Source: Gramella sp. KN1008 (GTDB lineage Bacteria; Bacteroidota; Bacteroidia; Flavobacteriales; Flavobacteriaceae). From it: a stretch of DNA of 64,000 nt. The notes beneath the pieces are model-generated. The model worked only from the letters and a program-made list of their open reading frames with translations. It had not been told where the DNA came from and ran no database searches. Shown in pieces: positions 8,387 to 16,431 of the stretch (its first letter is position 1; each line of letters starts with the position of its first letter). The DNA lies in the NCBI RefSeq assembly GCF_004332155.1, contig NZ_SJDV01000004.1, positions 310,001-374,000 of the forward strand, written 5' to 3'. The translations under genes were made by a program, and so were the position numbers.

Positions 8387-9424
8387 ATGAAGAAAGTATT
8401 GCTTATTGAAGACGATGTAACCGTACGTGAAAACACCGCTGAATTACTGGAGCTATCCAATTATGAGGTTTTCACTGCTTCAAACGGGAAAAACGGTATT
8501 GAAAAGGCTAAGCAACATCTTCCCGATATTATAGTATGTGACATCATGATGCCCGAGATTGATGGGTATGGTGTATTACAGGCACTGAGTAAGGATCCCA
8601 AGACTATGTATATTCCTTTTATCTTCCTTTCTGCCAAGACTGAACATAAGGATATTCGTAAGGGGATGGACCTGGGTGCAGATGATTACCTAACCAAGCC
8701 ATTTGAAGAAGAAGATCTTCTAAGTGCGGTGGAAAGCAGACTTGCAAAAGTGGAAATTTTACAGTCCAACCAGAAAAAGGAACCAGTCGCGGGCGGGGAT
8801 CTTAGGAACCTGGATGATCTTAGAGAGGTCTTTAGAGAATATCCACTGGAGGAATTTAAAAAAGGAGATATCATCTATGAAAAAGGTAAAAAATCCAATT
8901 TCTTTTACCTGGTAAAAAGAGGGGTAGTGAAAGCTCACCGAATGGACAACCAGGGCAAGGAACTAATTACCGAATTATATAAGGACGATGATTTTTTTGG
9001 AAATCATGCCAATGATCCGCAGTCGGCTTACGAAGATTACGCTACGGCTATGGAAGATACTCAGTTGTATGTGGTGTCCAGAGAAGAGTTTCATAAAATA
9101 CTTGGTCGTAATCCACGAATAACACTTCAACTAGTAGAAGTTCTCAATAATAACCTTTCAGAACTTAAAAAACAATTAATGGACATGGCCTACGGCTCGG
9201 TTCGTAAAAAAACAGCCAATACCATTCTTCTTTTTGCTGAAAGAATCAAGAAACATCCTCTTAAAAGTATTAGGATCTCAAGATCAGATCTTGCAGGTGT
9301 GGCGGGGATGGCTCCGGAAAGTCTTATAAGAACACTTTCAGAATTTAAGAAAGAAGGGCTTATAGAAATAGAGGGGAGAAATATAAAACTAGTTGATTCT
9401 GAGGCGTTAAAAAATATTAGTTAG
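8387..9424 (+). CDS. Response regulator fused to a Crp/Fnr-type DNA-binding protein
   Basis: The 345-residue protein joins a receiver domain (1-120; acidic pair ED at 8-10 and phospho-acceptor D52 in VCDIMMPEIDG, Lys in LTKPF) to a cyclic-nucleotide-binding-type beta-roll (about 150-260) and a Crp-family winged helix (about 265-340, SRSDLAGVAGMAPESLIRTLSEF). No Fnr-type Cys cluster is present, so it does not look like a direct oxygen-sensing Fe-S protein. Its input is probably the PAS kinase immediately upstream. It is encoded in the middle of five promoters that carry Crp/Fnr-like dyads, making it the leading candidate to bind them. The two-component design on a Crp output is less common than OmpR-type regulators. 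Confidence 0.95.
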   Translation: MKKVLLIEDDVTVRENTAELLELSNYEVFTASNGKNGIEKAKQHLPDIIVCDIMMPEIDGYGVLQALSKDPKTMYIPFIFLSAKTEHKDIRKGMDLGADDYLTKPFEEEDLLSAVESRLAKVEILQSNQKKEPVAGGDLRNLDDLREVFREYPLEEFKKGDIIYEKGKKSNFFYLVKRGVVKAHRMDNQGKELITELYKDDDFFGNHANDPQSAYEDYATAMEDTQLYVVSREEFHKILGRNPRITLQLVEVLNNNLSELKKQLMDMAYGSVRKKTANTILLFAERIKKHPLKSIRISRSDLAGVAGMAPESLIRTLSEFKKEGLIEIEGRNIKLVDSEALKNIS

Positions 9425-9455
9425 AGACCCTTAAAATGAATTAAACGGGAAGAAC

Positions 9456-9498
9456 TGACTTTGGTCATTTTTCCCCTTACAGGCTTCACTTAATTTCG
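9456..9498 (+). promoter_or_regulatory. usp-ccoI promoter with Crp/Fnr-type operator
   Basis: TGAC-N4-GTCA at 9456-9467 (centre 9461.5) precedes a -7-like box TAATTTCG at 9491-9498, which deviates from TAnnTTTG at one position. The centre-to-box distance is 29.5 bp. The usp start codon at 9519 follows 20 bp later. Confidence 0.78.
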
Positions 9499-9518
9499 CT
9501 GTTGTTAAGTGATGACCT

Positions 9519-10334
9519 ATGAACGTATTAATCCTTACCGATTTTTCGGAGGTTTCTGATAATGCAGGCCGTTATGCTGTCGATTTTCTTCAGAATATCG
9601 CAGCAAACTTTTTTCTCCTTAATATACATGACTTCAATTTTAGTAAGTCGGCTAGTAAGTCACTTGAAAGTGAACTGGTTTCAACTTTGGAAAAACTTCA
9701 GAATAGTGTTCACGATCTGGAACATTATACCAAAAATCCCGAACATAGTTTCAATACAATCTTATCTTCAGATAACCTGATAAATGCCGTTAGAAAGGCA
9801 CTTGATGAGAAGAAAATAGATCTAATTTTCATCGGTGCGGCAAGCAAGGCAGTGCATCAGCATCCTTTGCTGGGCGATCATGCCTATGAGGTTATACGTA
9901 AAATAAGGTGTAATATAATGGCGGTTCCCGGGAATAGCATCTATAACGAAGCGGAGAAGTTTGTGATGCCGGTGGATTATTCTGTGATCTCCAGAGAGAA
10001 GGTGTTTCAGCATCTTGAACAGGCCGGTTTTATAAATAAAGGCCGTCTCACGGTGATTGAACTTGATGAAGATCATCATGAAAGCACTACCAACGAGTTC
10101 ACATGGCCAAAACTCACCCATGTTAATGGGAAGCCCAAAACCCGTTATGTCAAGATGGGAGAATCCCAGATTTTTAGTGAGGATCTACTTAAGGAGATCC
10201 AGGGAAGATTTGATATGATAGTGATAATAGGTAAGAATCTGAGTGTTTGTGACCATTTCCTGCATACCCGCTACGGATTGCTTTCTACACTGAAGAATTC
10301 CCTGCCTATTCTTGTAATCCATGAATGCAGGTAG
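9519..10334 (+). CDS. Universal stress protein-like, linked to ccoI
   Basis: The 271-residue cytosolic protein opens with MNVLILTDFSEVSDNA, a typical Usp beta1-loop, and continues as an Usp domain to about residue 145 (LIFIGAASK then the CNIMAVPG strand). A second, more degenerate Usp-like half runs to the end. The G-x2-G-x9-G nucleotide loop is not clearly preserved, so ligand binding is uncertain. Its last ten bases overlap the start of the copper ATPase gene, so the two are co-translated. It has its own promoter with the shared dyad. It is distinct in sequence from the Usp at 5490-6323. Confidence 0.88.
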   Translation: MNVLILTDFSEVSDNAGRYAVDFLQNIAANFFLLNIHDFNFSKSASKSLESELVSTLEKLQNSVHDLEHYTKNPEHSFNTILSSDNLINAVRKALDEKKIDLIFIGAASKAVHQHPLLGDHAYEVIRKIRCNIMAVPGNSIYNEAEKFVMPVDYSVISREKVFQHLEQAGFINKGRLTVIELDEDHHESTTNEFTWPKLTHVNGKPKTRYVKMGESQIFSEDLLKEIQGRFDMIVIIGKNLSVCDHFLHTRYGLLSTLKNSLPILVIHECR

Positions 10335-12754
10335 TTGGAAAGATGGAAAGTATAAATTGTTTTCATTGTGGAGAAGAATGCGTTGAAGAAGTAATACGCT
10401 ATTCTGAAAAATCCTTTTGCTGTACCGGTTGTAAGACAGTATTCGAGATATTGAATTCCAATGATCTCTCCTATTACTATGACCTTGAGAATGCACCCGG
10501 AATATCTCCAAAACTCCGGGAAGGAAAATATGATTTCCTGGATAACGATGAGATCATTGAAAAACTCCTGGAATTCGATCATGGTGAGAGTCAGATAGTA
10601 TCTTTTACCATACCCTCAATCCACTGTAGTTCATGTATATGGATCCTGGAAAATCTGAATAAGCTTCATAGGGCCATTAAAAGCTCGCAGGTAGATTTTC
10701 CAAAGAAAAAGATCCGGATTAGTTTTTCCATGGATGAACTTTGCCTTAAGGAGCTGGTTCTGCTACTGGCTCGTATAGGTTATGAACCTAATATCTCACT
10801 GGAGAATTTTGAAGAGGAAAAGAAAGGAGTAGACCGAAGTCTTATTTATAAATTAGGCGTTGCGGGCTTCGCCTTTGGGAATATCATGTTCCTGTCGTTT
10901 CCGGAATATTTTGAGATTAGGGAATTCTGGCTGGAACAATTCAAGCATCTTTTCAGATGGCTCATGTTTAGTTTTTCACTACCTGTAGTGTTCTATTCAG
11001 GCAAAGACTATTTCATTTCTGCATACAAAGGTCTGCGATCAGGTCTGCTTAATATAGATGTGCCTATTGCACTTGGGATCGCGGTGCTATTTTTAAGAAG
11101 TACGGCTGAGATAGCCATGGATGCCGGTACAGGTTTTTTCGATAGCTTAAGCGGACTGGTATTTTTTCTCCTGTTAGGTAAATTCTTTCAGCAAAAAACC
11201 TATTCCTTCCTTTCATTTGAAAGGGATTATAAATCCTATTTTCCTATAGCTGTCACTCGCATTACTTCAGAAAATGGGAATCATAGCGAAGAACAGGTTC
11301 CTGTATACAAGATCGAGAAAGGAGATCGGGTTATAATAAGAAATGAGGAACTTATTCCTATGGATGCCATTCTTATTAAAGGAGATGCAAGCATAGACTA
11401 CAGTTTTGTGACCGGGGAAGCAGAGCCCGTAACAAGGTTAAGTGGAGACAGGTTGTATGCGGGCGGAAGGCAGCAGGGAGGAATTATAGAAGTAGAAGCT
11501 CTCAAGCCGGTTAAACAAAGTTATCTCACACAGTTGTGGAGCGATGAGGTGTTTAGCAAAGATAAGAGCAGTGCTTTTCAAACCTTAACCAACCAGATAA
11601 GTAAGCGATTTACCTATGCCGTTCTAAGCATTGCGTTTATTTCAGCAATTTTCTGGATGTTCTATGAGCCGTCTAAAACCTGGAACGTCTTTACCGCTGT
11701 ACTTATCATCGCCTGTCCATGTGCCATTGCCCTCGCTGCACCTTTCACATTAGGAAATCTGTTGAGAATTTTCGGCAGAAATCATTTGTATCTTAAAGAT
11801 GCAACGGTGATTGAGCAAACCGCTAAAATTGATACCGTTGTATTTGATAAGACCGGAACTATTACTACCAGTGAGCGTAATAGTATTACCTATGAAGGTA
11901 TAGAGCTTACCGAACAGGAGCATGAATTACTTAACGGAAGCCTGAGAGCCTCAAACCATCCCCTTAGCAGGGCTCTTTATAAGATGCTTAAAAAGAACAA
12001 TATTTCAACACCCGATGTTTTTCGGGAACATGTTGGAGAAGGACTTGAAACTTCTACAAGTGACCTTTGCCTTAAAATTGGCTCGGCCGCTTTTGTTAAA
12101 AGAAACGCGTTGGTTACCGGGGAGTCTGATACCAGGGAAGATCAGCAGAAAACCTCTGTTCATATCAGTGCGAACGATCAGTATAAAGGATGTTTCAGTT
12201 TTCATAATGCATACAGGGAAGGTCTTTCAGCCTTATTTGAAGATCTTGCCAAAGACAAAGAGCTTATCATACTTTCAGGGGATAATGATAATGAACGGGA
12301 AAGATTGGAGAAGCTTCTTCCTGCCAGTACTAAAATGTTCTTTAATCAGAAACCCGGTGATAAACTTCAGTTCGTTAAGAATCTTCAGCAACAGAACAAA
12401 AAGGTTATGATGGTGGGTGATGGTCTTAATGATGCCGGAGCCCTGGCGCAAAGTGATGTTGGGATCGTGATCTCTGAAGATATAAATGTTTTTTCTCCCG
12501 CCTGTGATGGGATTCTGGATGCCCGGAAGTTTGACAAATTTCCGGAATACTTCAAATTGTCAAAAGGAGCTATTTCAGTAATAAAATGGAGTTTTATACT
12601 CTCCCTATGTTACAATATCATAGGATTGGGTTTTGCGGTCTCAGGCAACCTCATGCCTGTAGTGGCAGCCATTCTTATGCCGCTTAGTTCTATTAGTATA
12701 GTAGGGTTTACAACGCTGGCAACCCAGATGTTAGGAAAAAAATTAGGAAATTAA
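10325..12754 (+). CDS. ccoI: Copper-type P1B ATPase for cbb3 oxidase assembly
   Basis: The 809-residue heavy-metal ATPase supplies copper for cbb3 oxidase assembly at the cytoplasmic membrane (CcoI/FixI family). An N-terminal Cys-rich segment (CxxC at 12-15, CC at 32-33 and C36) precedes an HMA domain with HCSSC at 100-104. The transmembrane metal motif CPC is at 464-466, the phosphorylated Asp is D508 in DKTGTIT, and the hinge is GDGLND. An alternative start is the ATG at 10343 (MESINCFHC), six codons downstream. The first ATG overlaps the usp gene. It precedes ccoS and ccoNO, the order expected for a cbb3 cluster. Confidence 0.94.
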   Translation: MQVVGKMESINCFHCGEECVEEVIRYSEKSFCCTGCKTVFEILNSNDLSYYYDLENAPGISPKLREGKYDFLDNDEIIEKLLEFDHGESQIVSFTIPSIHCSSCIWILENLNKLHRAIKSSQVDFPKKKIRISFSMDELCLKELVLLLARIGYEPNISLENFEEEKKGVDRSLIYKLGVAGFAFGNIMFLSFPEYFEIREFWLEQFKHLFRWLMFSFSLPVVFYSGKDYFISAYKGLRSGLLNIDVPIALGIAVLFLRSTAEIAMDAGTGFFDSLSGLVFFLLLGKFFQQKTYSFLSFERDYKSYFPIAVTRITSENGNHSEEQVPVYKIEKGDRVIIRNEELIPMDAILIKGDASIDYSFVTGEAEPVTRLSGDRLYAGGRQQGGIIEVEALKPVKQSYLTQLWSDEVFSKDKSSAFQTLTNQISKRFTYAVLSIAFISAIFWMFYEPSKTWNVFTAVLIIACPCAIALAAPFTLGNLLRIFGRNHLYLKDATVIEQTAKIDTVVFDKTGTITTSERNSITYEGIELTEQEHELLNGSLRASNHPLSRALYKMLKKNNISTPDVFREHVGEGLETSTSDLCLKIGSAAFVKRNALVTGESDTREDQQKTSVHISANDQYKGCFSFHNAYREGLSALFEDLAKDKELIILSGDNDNERERLEKLLPASTKMFFNQKPGDKLQFVKNLQQQNKKVMMVGDGLNDAGALAQSDVGIVISEDINVFSPACDGILDARKFDKFPEYFKLSKGAISVIKWSFILSLCYNIIGLGFAVSGNLMPVVAAILMPLSSISIVGFTTLATQMLGKKLGN

Positions 12755-12769
12755 AGAAAATGCTAAAGC

Positions 12770-12812
12770 TGACTATTGTCATTTTTTAACCTCTACTCTC
12801 AGGATATTTTTA
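12770..12812 (+). promoter_or_regulatory. cbb3 oxidase operon promoter with Crp/Fnr-type operator
   Basis: TGAC-N4-GTCA at 12770-12781 (centre 12775.5), flanked by AAA and TTT, precedes a -7-like box TATTTTTA at 12805-12812 (last base off consensus). The spacing is 29.5 bp. The ccoS start is at 12832, 19 bp after the box. The site lies downstream of the ccoI stop, so the structural genes can be transcribed separately from usp-ccoI. Confidence 0.82.
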
Positions 12813-12831
12813 CACCCATAATCCATTAACA

Positions 12832-13026
12832 ATGAGCATTATCTATATGTTGCTGGCAATCAGCGTGGTTGTGGCCCTTATTTTCTTTGTCGCTTTTCTA
12901 GTCTCTGTCAAAGAGGGACAGTATGACGACGTTTACACACCTTCAGTTAGGATGCTCTTTGAAGATGAACTGGTCAAGAATGACCCTGAGAAAAATCAAC
13001 CTGTCAATAAAGTGAAATCAAATTAA
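12832..13026 (+). CDS. ccoS: cbb3 oxidase maturation protein CcoS
   Basis: A 64-residue protein with a single N-terminal membrane helix (about 3-24) and the CcoS-type tail that follows it (VSVKEGQYDD). CcoS is needed for cofactor insertion into cbb3 oxidase. The gene stops two bases before ccoNO starts, so the two are tightly coupled. Confidence 0.93.
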   Translation: MSIIYMLLAISVVVALIFFVAFLVSVKEGQYDDVYTPSVRMLFEDELVKNDPEKNQPVNKVKSN

Positions 13027-13028
13027 TT

Positions 13029-15224
13029 ATGGAAGTACAGCAGTTTTATTACGATAATAAGATCGTAAGGAAATTTATTATGGCCACCATGTTCTGGGGC
13101 ATTATTGGGATGAGCGTGGGATTGCTGCTCGCCTTTATGTTTATTTTCCCGAATGTGACCGAGGGGATCTCCTGGCTTAGTTTTGGAAGGTTACGGCCTT
13201 TACATACTAATGCGGTGATCTTCGCATTTGTGGGGAATGCTATTTTTGCCGGGGTTTATTACTCTACCCAGCGTTTGCTTAAAGCAAGGATGTGGAGCGA
13301 TGCCCTTAGTAATATCAATTTCTGGGGCTGGCAGCTTATTATTGTAGCCGCGGCCATAACCCTTCCCCTGGGCTTTACCACTTCCAAGGAATATGCGGAG
13401 CTGGAATGGCCAATCGATATTGCTATCGCGATTGTGTGGGTAGCCTTTGGAGCGAACCTTATAGGAACGATGATCAAAAGAAGGCAACGTCATCTCTATG
13501 TGGCGATATGGTTCTACCTGGCGACTTTTGTGACTGTGGCTGTACTGCATATCTTTAACAATATTGAGATACCGGTTAGCGCCCTGAAAAGTTATTCGGT
13601 TTACTCTGGAGTTCAGGATGCGCTGGTGCAGTGGTGGTATGGGCATAATGCTGTTGCATTCTTCTTAACTACACCTTTCCTGGGTCTTATGTATTATTTT
13701 GTACCCAAAGCGGCTAACCGTCCGGTGTATTCGTACCGTCTTTCGATTATTCACTTCTGGTCGCTCATCTTTATATATATCTGGGCCGGCCCACACCATT
13801 TATTATATACTGCACTGCCAGACTGGGCTCAAAACCTTGGAGTGGCCTTTTCAGTAATGCTTTTGTTCCCTTCCTGGGGAGGAATGATAAATGGACTTCT
13901 TACTCTTCGTGGAGCCTGGGATAAAGTACGTACAAATCCTGTTCTTAAATTCATGGTTGTAGCTATTACCGGGTACGGGATGGCCACCTTTGAAGGTCCC
14001 ATGTTATCACTTAAGAACGTAAACGCCATAGCTCATTTCAGCGACTGGGTAATTGCACACGTGCATGTTGGTGCTCTCGCCTGGAATGGTTTTCTGACTT
14101 TTGGTATGATCTACTGGCTCGTGCCAAGATTGTTCAAGACCCAGCTTTGGTCTGTTAAACTTGCCAATACCCATTTCTGGATCGGTACACTGGGGATCAT
14201 AATCTATGCTCTGCCAATGTACGTAGCTGGATTTGTTCAGGCATCCATGTGGAAACAGTTCAATCCTGATGGTACCTTAACTTACGGAAACTTTCTTGAA
14301 ACAGTTACCGAGATCATCCCAATGTACTGGATGAGGGCTATTGGAGGAAGTCTTTATATAGCTGGAGCTCTGGTAATGATCTACAATATTGTTAAAACGG
14401 TTCGCCAGGGTAGTAAAGTTGAGGATGAACTTGCTGAAGCTGCTGCTCTGCAGCCGGTAACCAGGAAAAGAACTAAAGGTGAAGCTTACCACAGCTGGCT
14501 GGAGAGAAGACCTGTGAAACTTACCATTTTCGCAACTATTGCAATCCTGATTGGAGGAATGGTTCAGATCATTCCATCGCTTATGGTTGATGAATATGTG
14601 CCGGTAATTTCCAGTGTGAAACCATATACTCCACTTGAACTGGAAGGTCGTGACATCTACATAAGAGAGGGCTGTGTTTCCTGTCATTCACAGATGGTAA
14701 GGCCTTTTAGAAGCGAAGTGGAACGCTATGGTGAATATTCCAAAGCCGGGGAGTACAGATATGATTACCCGTTCCTTTGGGGAAGTAAGAGAACAGGTCC
14801 CGACCTGCACAGGGTAGGTCAGAAATATTCTGACAACTGGCATCTCAACCATATGTATGATCCACAAAGCACTTCATCTGGTTCGATCATGCCATCCTAT
14901 CAATGGCTTATTACCGATAAACTGGATAAATCTGATACTGAAGATAAGATGCGAGCGATGCAGACACTGGGAGTTCCTTATAGCGAAGAAGATATCGCCA
15001 GAGCTCAGGAATGGATGGACGAGCAGGGAACACAGATAGAACAGAACCTTTATACAGATCCTGATTTCGTGAGCAGCTATGAGGCCGATAAGAAGTACGC
15101 TGAAGAAAACGGACAGGAATTTACGGAGATGCGTGATCGTGAGATCGTGGCGCTCATTGCCTATCTGCAACGTCTTGGAACCGATATTAAGGCTGCAGAC
15201 TTAGAAGAAGTAACTAATAACTAA
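13029..15224 (+). CDS. ccoNO: cbb3 cytochrome oxidase, fused CcoN-CcoO subunit
   Basis: The 731-residue protein fuses the heme-copper catalytic subunit I (about 1-480, twelve or more membrane segments) to the membrane-anchored cytochrome c subunit CcoO (about 500-731). His-containing helices for heme b, heme b3 and CuB are present (LHTNAVIF, WWYGHNAVAFFL, GPHHLLY, VHVGALAWNG). The CcoO part has one heme motif CVSCH at 549-553 followed by QMVRPF, as in canonical CcoO. Such CcoNO fusions are known from Bacteroidetes. The enzyme is a high-affinity terminal oxidase for low oxygen. Confidence 0.97.
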   Translation: MEVQQFYYDNKIVRKFIMATMFWGIIGMSVGLLLAFMFIFPNVTEGISWLSFGRLRPLHTNAVIFAFVGNAIFAGVYYSTQRLLKARMWSDALSNINFWGWQLIIVAAAITLPLGFTTSKEYAELEWPIDIAIAIVWVAFGANLIGTMIKRRQRHLYVAIWFYLATFVTVAVLHIFNNIEIPVSALKSYSVYSGVQDALVQWWYGHNAVAFFLTTPFLGLMYYFVPKAANRPVYSYRLSIIHFWSLIFIYIWAGPHHLLYTALPDWAQNLGVAFSVMLLFPSWGGMINGLLTLRGAWDKVRTNPVLKFMVVAITGYGMATFEGPMLSLKNVNAIAHFSDWVIAHVHVGALAWNGFLTFGMIYWLVPRLFKTQLWSVKLANTHFWIGTLGIIIYALPMYVAGFVQASMWKQFNPDGTLTYGNFLETVTEIIPMYWMRAIGGSLYIAGALVMIYNIVKTVRQGSKVEDELAEAAALQPVTRKRTKGEAYHSWLERRPVKLTIFATIAILIGGMVQIIPSLMVDEYVPVISSVKPYTPLELEGRDIYIREGCVSCHSQMVRPFRSEVERYGEYSKAGEYRYDYPFLWGSKRTGPDLHRVGQKYSDNWHLNHMYDPQSTSSGSIMPSYQWLITDKLDKSDTEDKMRAMQTLGVPYSEEDIARAQEWMDEQGTQIEQNLYTDPDFVSSYEADKKYAEENGQEFTEMRDREIVALIAYLQRLGTDIKAADLEEVTNN

Positions 15225-15238
15225 ATAAAACAGAGACC

Positions 15239-15445
15239 ATGTTAAAATTCGTAAAAGGTCCTTTGGAAAGTATAGATGGGGTAGAGATCTATCCCATCAT
15301 CTCCCTGCTCATTTTTTTCCTGTTCTTCACCGCGCTTTTCTGGTGGGTGATAACCGCAAAGAAAGAGTACATAAATGATGTGAGTAATATCCCGCTTGAT
15401 TTTGATACAGATCAGGGGAGTCATAATAACCAAAAAACAGACTAA
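15239..15445 (+). CDS. ccoQ: cbb3 oxidase small subunit, CcoQ-like
   Basis: A 68-residue single-pass protein with a helix at about 18-40 and a short hydrophilic tail, located between ccoNO and ccoP with 14 and 2 bp spacers. Position, size and topology fit CcoQ/FixQ, which stabilises the CcoP interaction. Sequence similarity in this family is low, so the call rests mostly on context. Confidence 0.8.
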   Translation: MLKFVKGPLESIDGVEIYPIISLLIFFLFFTALFWWVITAKKEYINDVSNIPLDFDTDQGSHNNQKTD

Positions 15446-15447
15446 AC

Positions 15448-16407
15448 ATGAAAAGAGTTTTTTCAGTATTAAGAATTCTTGGGCTTGTCCTGCTTGCGGT
15501 GATTATTGCCGAAGCGGTACTTGAAACCGGAGATAAGACGAGTTTTGAAGCCTATCCGGTTCTATGGCTTATTATGGCAGTAGTGCTAATTATTGGAATC
15601 GCCATTGAAGTTTCGATAGCAGCGCTGGAAAGAATGTTATATAATTCTCTAAAACCTGAAGCCAGGGAACGCTATGAGGCCGCCATGGCCACAAAAAAGG
15701 CAGAAAAATCGTGGTGGAGAAAGGTTTACGAGAAGATGTTGGATAAAAAACCTCTTGAAAAGGAAGAAGAGATCATTCTGGATCATAATTATGATGGTAT
15801 CAAGGAACTGGATAACAACCTTCCACCATGGTGGTTATATGGTTTCTACGCGAGTATAATCTTCGCTGCCATTTACCTTGCCAGGTATCACATTTTTGAC
15901 GGAACTACCCAAAAGGAGGAATATCTCATAGAAGTTACCGAAGCTAAAGCAGCAGTAGAAGAATATAAGAAAAATGCGAAGGGCTTAATTGATGCCAATA
16001 CAGTGGAATTACTAACGGGAGAAGAAGATATCAATGCCGGGAAAGCGATTTTTGAGGGTAATTGTGCTGCCTGCCATAAGATAGATGGTGGAGGAGGAAT
16101 AGGTCCTAACCTCACCGATTCTTACTGGATTCTTGGAGGGGGTATCAAGAACGTATTTAATACAATTTCAGAAGGAGGTCGTGCCGGAAAAGGTATGGTG
16201 GCCTGGAAAACAGATCTCAAACCCGATGAGATCGCCCAGGTGTCAAGTTACGTACTTAGTCTGCATGGGACTGAACCGGCCGACGCCAAAGAACCTGAAG
16301 GAGAATTATGGGTAGACCCCGATGCCAAAGTGGATGAAGTTGAAGTAAATAGACCTGATTCTACCTCTGTGGAAATCCAGATGGATTACGAGGAGACCCA
16401 GGAATAA
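15448..16407 (+). CDS. ccoP: cbb3 oxidase cytochrome c subunit CcoP, single heme
   Basis: The 319-residue protein has two N-terminal hydrophobic segments (about 5-22 and 30-55), a cytoplasmic stretch, and a FixP-type segment around 125-150 with the NLPPWWLYGFYASIIFA helix. A single c-type heme domain follows, with CAACH at 206-210 and the axial Met expected in GMVAWK. Classical proteobacterial CcoP has two CxxCH motifs; only one is present here. The C-terminal 45 residues are acidic and lack motifs. Confidence 0.93.
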   Translation: MKRVFSVLRILGLVLLAVIIAEAVLETGDKTSFEAYPVLWLIMAVVLIIGIAIEVSIAALERMLYNSLKPEARERYEAAMATKKAEKSWWRKVYEKMLDKKPLEKEEEIILDHNYDGIKELDNNLPPWWLYGFYASIIFAAIYLARYHIFDGTTQKEEYLIEVTEAKAAVEEYKKNAKGLIDANTVELLTGEEDINAGKAIFEGNCAACHKIDGGGGIGPNLTDSYWILGGGIKNVFNTISEGGRAGKGMVAWKTDLKPDEIAQVSSYVLSLHGTEPADAKEPEGELWVDPDAKVDEVEVNRPDSTSVEIQMDYEETQE

Positions 16408-16431
16408 TAATAAAAAACAAAAGACAGGAAG

